Position numbers and translations under genes: made by a program
Notes under the pieces: generated by a model
Seen by the model: only the letters and a program-made list of their open reading frames with translations
What the model was told of the DNA's origin: nothing
Databases searched by the model: none
Assembly (NCBI GenBank): GCA_023458035.1
Contig: JAEXAX010000002.1
Location: 36,214 to 100,213, forward strand
Reading direction: 5' to 3'
DNA length: 64,000 bases
Source of the DNA: Bacillota bacterium
GTDB lineage: Bacteria; Bacillota; Clostridia; Lachnospirales; Lachnospiraceae
Shown: one piece after another, positions 60,401-64,000 of the stretch
Layout of the letters: the number at the start of each line of letters is the position of its first letter
Position numbering within the stretch: the stretch's first letter is position 1

Positions 60401-61368
60401 CAAAAAAATCTATTAAAGAGAGTATTGAAGGATCTGCATATTTAACTGAAGGTGAAAAGAAAAGCTTTTTAACAGAGCTTGATATGCAATTATTCTCAAA
60501 AGGATTGGCTGACATATTTAACAAATTCAAAAAATTAAATGATTCGAGAACACCACATACAACAAAGGAAGTTGTTTTGCCCAAAACAGTATATGTGGCT
60601 TCTGATGAAGTAGAATTCGGTAAAGAAGAGGTAGTATCAGAAGGTTCAAATGGTGAAAAGACTGTAACCAGAATCGATGGTGCTGTAGTATTTGAAGAAG
60701 AAACACTGGAGGCTGAACCAAAATTAATAAAAGTTGGCAACGTAGAAAAAACAGAAAAAATAATTAATTTTGGTGTTGAAAGAAAATATGTAAATACAAG
60801 GCTTAAATCTGAAGGCGACGTAGAAGTTGTTAAAGGCCAAAATGGAGTGGATACAACAACAACGGTATACGAAGTAGATAGTGCCACAGGAAAACTTTCA
60901 AATCCCGTGTCTTCAACGGAAAGAACAACACCTGTTATTAATCAAGTAGTTGAGTATGGAGATGCGGTGCAGCCAGAACCGCAACCAAAGCGAGGCTGGG
61001 AAAAACTATCAGATGGTCGTTGGATTTACCGAAAGGCAGACGGAAGTCGATTGAAATCGGCTTGGGTAGGAAACTACTATTTGAAGGCAGATGGTATAAT
61101 GGCTGATAAAGAATGGATCTATGATAAGCAGTATCAGTCTTGGTATTACCTGAAAGAGGGCGGCGCATATGCCAGGTTACAGTGGCAGGATAAGTATTAC
61201 TTGTTGGAAGACGGAAAGATGGCCGTATCCCGCTGGATCTATGATAAGCAGTATAAGGGCTGGTACTATTTGACGAAAACTGGTGCCTATGCTCGCAATA
61301 CAGTGACCCCGGACGGTTACACCGTAGATAAAAGTGGTAAATGGGATACTTCGATTCCCAGAAAATAA
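57484..61368 (+). CDS. EndoS-like secreted endo-beta-N-acetylglucosaminidase with cell-wall-binding tail
   Basis: The 1294-residue protein has a signal peptide (cleavage near residue 31, KVEAKS). Residues ~35-440 are a GH18 domain with catalytic D185-x2-D188-x-D190-x-E192 in FDGLDIDMEKSE. Next come leucine-rich repeats (~460-575; LEGLEELDLSGLHLETL), an Ig-like region (~670-730), a galactose-binding-like CBM (~735-875) and a helical bundle (~880-1010). That is the domain order of streptococcal EndoS, which removes N-glycans from IgG. G5-like domains follow (~1020-1160), then two to three cell-wall-binding repeats (~1170-1285; WVGNYYLKADGIMA) like those of the gene at 34683. The body is AT-rich, while the tail is GC-richer and host-like. 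Activity on IgG is inferred, not proven. Confidence 0.85.
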   Translation: MYKGMKRALSILMAFTLLLGFMTIFQQKVEAKSDDRGGLTQWMKDNRPFNGGYYRVWNDMQSKNVPDWKNPQTRMDEITDEVDLVLAFYDNQLGYIDTEVMKGYVQTLHSRGKKVVGSMFVHLLYDDIIQYNKNLENEIKADFKEYVQYNYSAAREVLVFPKNEAGNQARADFFLKYYMDLYGFDGLDIDMEKSEQEIGNNMDHVHTMFNLLAKKVGPKNNSDKLFIYDTTFSAEHSAFRNNKDLFDLVLIQKYGHHSEYRLHYGKSHFDTFAKYIPTENILIGFSFYEENTYASKGNNAHTNRWYDIPMRDGRVEKLDNNELTGKFEAGEFKDSRAGRYAKWQPDYGLKGGIFSYAVERDGVPHPTREEAVRMFEEYSKNKIGANYDIEKWVKDGRPGKSPSDDLDSTTYAQTKELNTLLEEDNFYGAIDETVIKDPAFREQVISHVGNYRGSIERYTKELYLNDANIESLEGLKEFKRVKSIQLYGLNKIKSITPDLLPDHFKIAPEEVFNKPFDQKLIMTDLEGLEELDLSGLHLETLAIRNPENFKSLRKLNVSNNRLDLSKLSYERYVIEELTKIIKANLEKDGVEFTSDRVKFDNQSPRSYYPNFNPSYIRIAKGSEGVHIRSLLEGQKTIRGFFIKDEKEFNNYKTDKLQGVKYIQDELSYDKFAVKYDKFTATIKDVNGVVVDGEVIPTESEATYTVEYKDQAGKVVHILKVTVDKGSVATQNLALNAYTFGVYNNESTQNRIFDGKLGYQNSHISYGGKETVYFRIPEKSVVNKMEIVLGSDVTDFSLEYVKDLETISAPRENVEYAKKLEKWEVAITKDSLAKGTHTFELPEKANSSYWRMTIDLPKFGSLEELILWGSKKADAEVNEARAKAYEVLERHGLNSSFIEKLIERTSKRENIEQLVKDLLGSKLQQLVDVVEKDLGALAKGNLSKTLADAKAVLKKEFPQLDELDETLTGLLDESKKSIKESIEGSAYLTEGEKKSFLTELDMQLFSKGLADIFNKFKKLNDSRTPHTTKEVVLPKTVYVASDEVEFGKEEVVSEGSNGEKTVTRIDGAVVFEEETLEAEPKLIKVGNVEKTEKIINFGVERKYVNTRLKSEGDVEVVKGQNGVDTTTTVYEVDSATGKLSNPVSSTERTTPVINQVVEYGDAVQPEPQPKRGWEKLSDGRWIYRKADGSRLKSAWVGNYYLKADGIMADKEWIYDKQYQSWYYLKEGGAYARLQWQDKYYLLEDGKMAVSRWIYDKQYKGWYYLTKTGAYARNTVTPDGYTVDKSGKWDTSIPRK

Positions 61369-61420
61369 GCGGTATAGAGCGAAAGCTCTTCACCATATAA
61401 CTTCCTTATAGAATGATGTA

Positions 61421-61456
61421 CAAAGGGAACCCGGCGAAAGTCGGGCTCTCTTTGTT
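61421..61456 (+). terminator. Terminator of the endoglycosidase gene
   Basis: Bases 61421-61435 pair with 61440-61454 (one mismatch, two G.U) around a GAAA tetraloop, with a short T-rich end. A smaller GAAA hairpin (61376-61389) precedes it. Confidence 0.65.
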
Positions 61457-61566
61457 GTGGGTCGGATAGACCCAGTTGAGTGCATAAGCGAGTTTCTCAG
61501 TAGAGAAATGAGTTTAGTTCGGCGTGGGTACAAGTAAAATTTGATGTACTGTTTCCGCTGGAGTGA

Positions 61567-61788
61567 TACGAGAACAAGGCTGCTGAAAGCGACATAAAGA
61601 AAATAGCTGAGGTGCCAGGGGTTAAAAGCTGTACTTCAAAAAATGTAAAAATAAGTAGACTTTAAATTACAAGTAAAAACTATAATCCAAGCATCATTCA
61701 GTATTTGCCAAAAGCTATGAAACCTATGGAAATTCATGAAATGAAGCTGTTTTTATCATTATACCAGAATGCGGCAAACAAAGTCTAA
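61567..61788 (+). pseudogene. Fragment of a broken gene, unknown family
   Basis: One frame encodes ENKAAESDIKKIAEVPGVKS and continues after an internal TAA (61663) with SIIQYLPKAMKPMEIHEMK to a stop at 61786. It lacks a start and a ribosome-binding site. The amino-acid pattern looks like real protein but no family is recognised. The flanking 61457-61566 and 61789-61890 hold nothing clear. Confidence 0.3.
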
Positions 61789-61902
61789 ATTTAATTCCGA
61801 AAAATTGTAAAGGTTAGGGGGATAGTTATGATTTTTATGCGAATGGGCAAATGTTGAGATTAAATATATATGAATGGTTGAAAATTTCCAAGAAAAGGGA
61901 GG

Positions 61903-64000
61903 ATGATGAGAATGAAAATAAGATTAAAAAGTAAATTTGTGGTAATAGTAACGATGTTTTGTTTACTGTTACAAGCATTGGCACCCGTTGCTGCTGTTTT
62001 TGCTGCAGGAAATACACACAATAATGTCATTACAAGCATTAAATTGACAAAATCGGATTTGAAAACACCGATTAAAACCATTGGCGAATCACAACAAATG
62101 CAATTGGTAGTTGATTTTTCTCTGCCGAATAATACGGTGAAAGAGGGAGATACGACTGTTATTCAAGTACCAAATGAGTTGGCAATTTATAAAAGTGAAA
62201 CCTTCCCGATTAAAAATGCAGGTGGTGAACTTATAGCGAATGCAGTAGTAGATCCTGCATCAAAAACAATTACTGTAACATATACAAAGTATGTGGAACA
62301 ACATTCCGATGTAAGCGGTTCGCTTCATGTTACGGTGCTTGTTGATAAACAAGTTGTAAAACAGCCTAAAACGCTGCATCTTACCATTGCTATGGGGCAT
62401 TCTGCATCGTTTAATTTGGATTTTGATTATACAGGAATTATTGGCGATAATCCGGATGAGTCGCTTTCAAAGTGGAGTTTTTTTGATAAGGATGATCCTA
62501 CCATTGTGCATTGCAGGATTCGTGTAAATGCAAAAGGTGGCAGCTTCCCATATATTAAGGTGACAGATACTCTGGAATCTAAAGCGGTTTCTTATATTAA
62601 GGATAGTGTAAGGATTAAAAAAGGCAAATGGAAGCTTCCTTCCGGTGGAGGATATTTTTCTCTGGAAAATGAAACTGATGTAACCGGTCAGTTCCCGCTT
62701 ACCTATAGTGAAAATAGCTTTACAGTTCAGTTCAATAACCTTCAGGGTGAAGGGTACCTGATTATATATGATGTGAAGCTTGGATATACTCCTGTAAATC
62801 AGGAAGAAATCAAAAATAGAATTATTGGAGAAACGGCGAACCAACAACTTATAAATACGTTGACGATAGCGCTTTACCAACAATCCGGCGGGGAGGCAAA
62901 CGGATATAACTATACTATAAAGATTCATAAGGAAAATGAAGAGGGTGTTAATTTATCAGGAGCCAAATTTGAAGTAATCAGAAACTCTACACAGGCCAAG
63001 ATTGGAGAAATTACTACAGGTGAAGATGGAAACGGCAGTTTGAGTGGATTATTAAAAGATAATTATACACTTAGAGAAATAGAAGCACCCAAGGGATATG
63101 TGTTTGATAAAACTGAAATACCCGTTACTCCGGCTGATTTTGGCGCAGATAAAGCGGTGTTGAAAACAGTTAAAAATAAACCGGCCATGCTAGCTGTTTC
63201 TGTGAACAAAAAATGGATTGGTAAGGAGTTGGATTCTGTAACGGTACATCTTTATGCAGACGATAAGGATACCGGAGAATCTGCCGCCTTAAATAAGGGA
63301 AATGGTTGGAAGCATGAATTTAAGAATTTAAGACAATATACGGCAGACGGCGCAGAGATTAAATATACCGTTAAAGAAGATATAGCGAATCACTATGAGA
63401 ACAAAATTACCGGTTCCCAAACAGACGGTTACACTATTACAAATATAAATAAAGAAAAGATAAATATTCCGTTCAAAAAAGTATGGATTGGCCGGGAAGC
63501 CCAAGAAGCCATATTTAAACTGGAAAATGATAAAGGACAAACAGTCATTCAGAAAACGATCACGGTTGCAGACCAGTGGAAGGGCGAATTTAAAGACCTG
63601 CCGAAGTATGATGAAACAGATGGACATGAGATCAAGTATACGATTTCCGAAGTGAAAATCGACGGATATAATTCTGTTATTTCCGGTACACAGGAATCAG
63701 GCTTTACGGTTACAAACACCATTACAGGTAAAGTTTCTATTCCGGTCACAAAAACATGGGTCGGAAAAGAAGGAGCCTCGGCTGAAATTCATTTATTTGC
63801 AGACGATCAGGAAATAGCTTCTGCCACACTCAATGCAGGTAATAACTGGCAGTACACCTTTACAAACCTTGAAAAGTATAAGGACGGGAAAGAGATCAAA
63901 TACACGATCAAGGAAGATAAGATCGAAAACTACAAATCTGAGATCACAGGTGATGTGGCAAACGGCTTTATGGTGAAGAATACCAACATTGAGAAAATTT
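61903..64000 (+). CDS. Cna-type surface adhesin (3' partial)
   Basis: The frame opens at ATG 61903 (or 61912) after AGGGAGG and runs off the window without a stop, 699 codons so far. It has a signal peptide (hydrophobic core ending VAAVFAAG) and an adhesin head of the collagen-binding/fibrinogen-binding type (~40-320). A SpaA-like domain (KIHKENEEGVNLSGAKFEV, then LREIEAPKGYVFD) follows, and then three Cna-B repeats starting near bases 63190, 63460 and 63735 (each with a K-W start and an 'EIKYT--E' block). These domains usually hold internal isopeptide bonds. An LPxTG anchor would be expected beyond the window. The gene is AT-rich like the endoglycosidase. Confidence 0.85.
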   Translation, partial: MMRMKIRLKSKFVVIVTMFCLLLQALAPVAAVFAAGNTHNNVITSIKLTKSDLKTPIKTIGESQQMQLVVDFSLPNNTVKEGDTTVIQVPNELAIYKSETFPIKNAGGELIANAVVDPASKTITVTYTKYVEQHSDVSGSLHVTVLVDKQVVKQPKTLHLTIAMGHSASFNLDFDYTGIIGDNPDESLSKWSFFDKDDPTIVHCRIRVNAKGGSFPYIKVTDTLESKAVSYIKDSVRIKKGKWKLPSGGGYFSLENETDVTGQFPLTYSENSFTVQFNNLQGEGYLIIYDVKLGYTPVNQEEIKNRIIGETANQQLINTLTIALYQQSGGEANGYNYTIKIHKENEEGVNLSGAKFEVIRNSTQAKIGEITTGEDGNGSLSGLLKDNYTLREIEAPKGYVFDKTEIPVTPADFGADKAVLKTVKNKPAMLAVSVNKKWIGKELDSVTVHLYADDKDTGESAALNKGNGWKHEFKNLRQYTADGAEIKYTVKEDIANHYENKITGSQTDGYTITNINKEKINIPFKKVWIGREAQEAIFKLENDKGQTVIQKTITVADQWKGEFKDLPKYDETDGHEIKYTISEVKIDGYNSVISGTQESGFTVTNTITGKVSIPVTKTWVGKEGASAEIHLFADDQEIASATLNAGNNWQYTFTNLEKYKDGKEIKYTIKEDKIENYKSEITGDVANGFMVKNTNIEKI

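Noticed and set aside
60132..60887. A 251-codon, Ser/Phe-rich open frame on the reverse strand
   Set aside because: It is antisense to the helical and G5-like part of the endoglycosidase; Ser/Phe richness is expected opposite a Glu/Lys-rich coding strand.
62467..62928. Reverse-strand frame near the right end
   Set aside because: It lies opposite the adhesin head domain, which has a signal peptide, a ribosome-binding site and recognisable downstream repeats.
1..64000. CRISPR arrays, tRNA or rRNA genes, intact insertion sequences
   Set aside because: No regular repeat-spacer pattern, cloverleaf, ribosomal RNA segment or transposase frame was recognised in the window.

Overview
The window looks like a chromosomal segment of a host-associated anaerobic Firmicute of class Clostridia, probably Lachnospiraceae-like; the exact genus is not claimed. 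The evidence is consensus sigma-A promoters, strong AGGAGG ribosome-binding sites, a SCIFF peptide with its radical SAM maturase (a clostridial hallmark), anaerobic-pathway cobalamin genes, and secreted proteins with cell-wall-binding repeats. Most genes lie on the + strand in tight, often overlapping operons of moderately high GC. Three stretches are visibly AT-rich and look acquired or decayed: about 4.6-8.7 kb, 35.8-36.5 kb and 57.0-64.0 kb.

Layout. 0-4.4 kb: the end of a YqeC-MocA fusion (molybdenum hydroxylase maturation), an NCS2 nucleobase permease and peptidase T. 4.4-4.6 kb: a non-coding segment that folds into a closed multi-branched RNA. 4.6-8.7 kb: an AT-rich patch of small secreted proteins, broken genes, a partial duplication, a lipoprotein and remnants of a BlaI/BlaR-type pair. 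8.9-22.4 kb: a cobalamin operon of twelve genes (RACE-type corrinoid activator, cbiJ-cbiET fusion, cbiA, cobT, cobU, cobS, a short CobU-like paralogue, cobC, cbiB, cobD, cbiP, cbiC). 22.6-24.9 kb: an amino-acid ABC transporter. 24.9-28.0 kb: mutY, a glycosyltransferase and an AraC regulator. 28.2-34.5 kb: a rhamnose locus (rhaA, ABC importer, rhaM). 34.7-37.2 kb: a surface glucosaminidase, a decayed gene and a PAP2 phosphatase. 37.3-43.2 kb: SCIFF peptide and maturase, recJ, apt and a phosphoglucomutase.

43.3-56.7 kb is a host-glycan catabolic locus: a ManA-ROK kinase fusion, an LplB/YtcP-type ABC importer with its binding protein, GH130, GH125, GH38 and GH20 enzymes and a LacI regulator. It is followed by a free-standing 6S-like RNA with its own promoter and terminator. 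Next comes a 1294-residue secreted endoglycosidase with the domain order of streptococcal EndoS, fused at its C-terminus to cell-wall-binding repeats like those of the glucosaminidase at 34.7 kb. A Cna-type adhesin runs off the right end.

Inferred teamwork: the surface-held endoglycosidase would release N-glycans from host glycoproteins (IgG is the precedent), the ABC importer would take them up, GH20/GH38/GH125 would trim GlcNAc and mannose, GH130 would phosphorolyse the Man-GlcNAc core, and ManA-ROK would feed mannose and other hexoses into glycolysis. Shared TGTAAAC-like half-sites upstream of both the importer and the endoglycosidase suggest that the LacI regulator controls both. No tRNA, rRNA, CRISPR array or intact insertion sequence was recognised.
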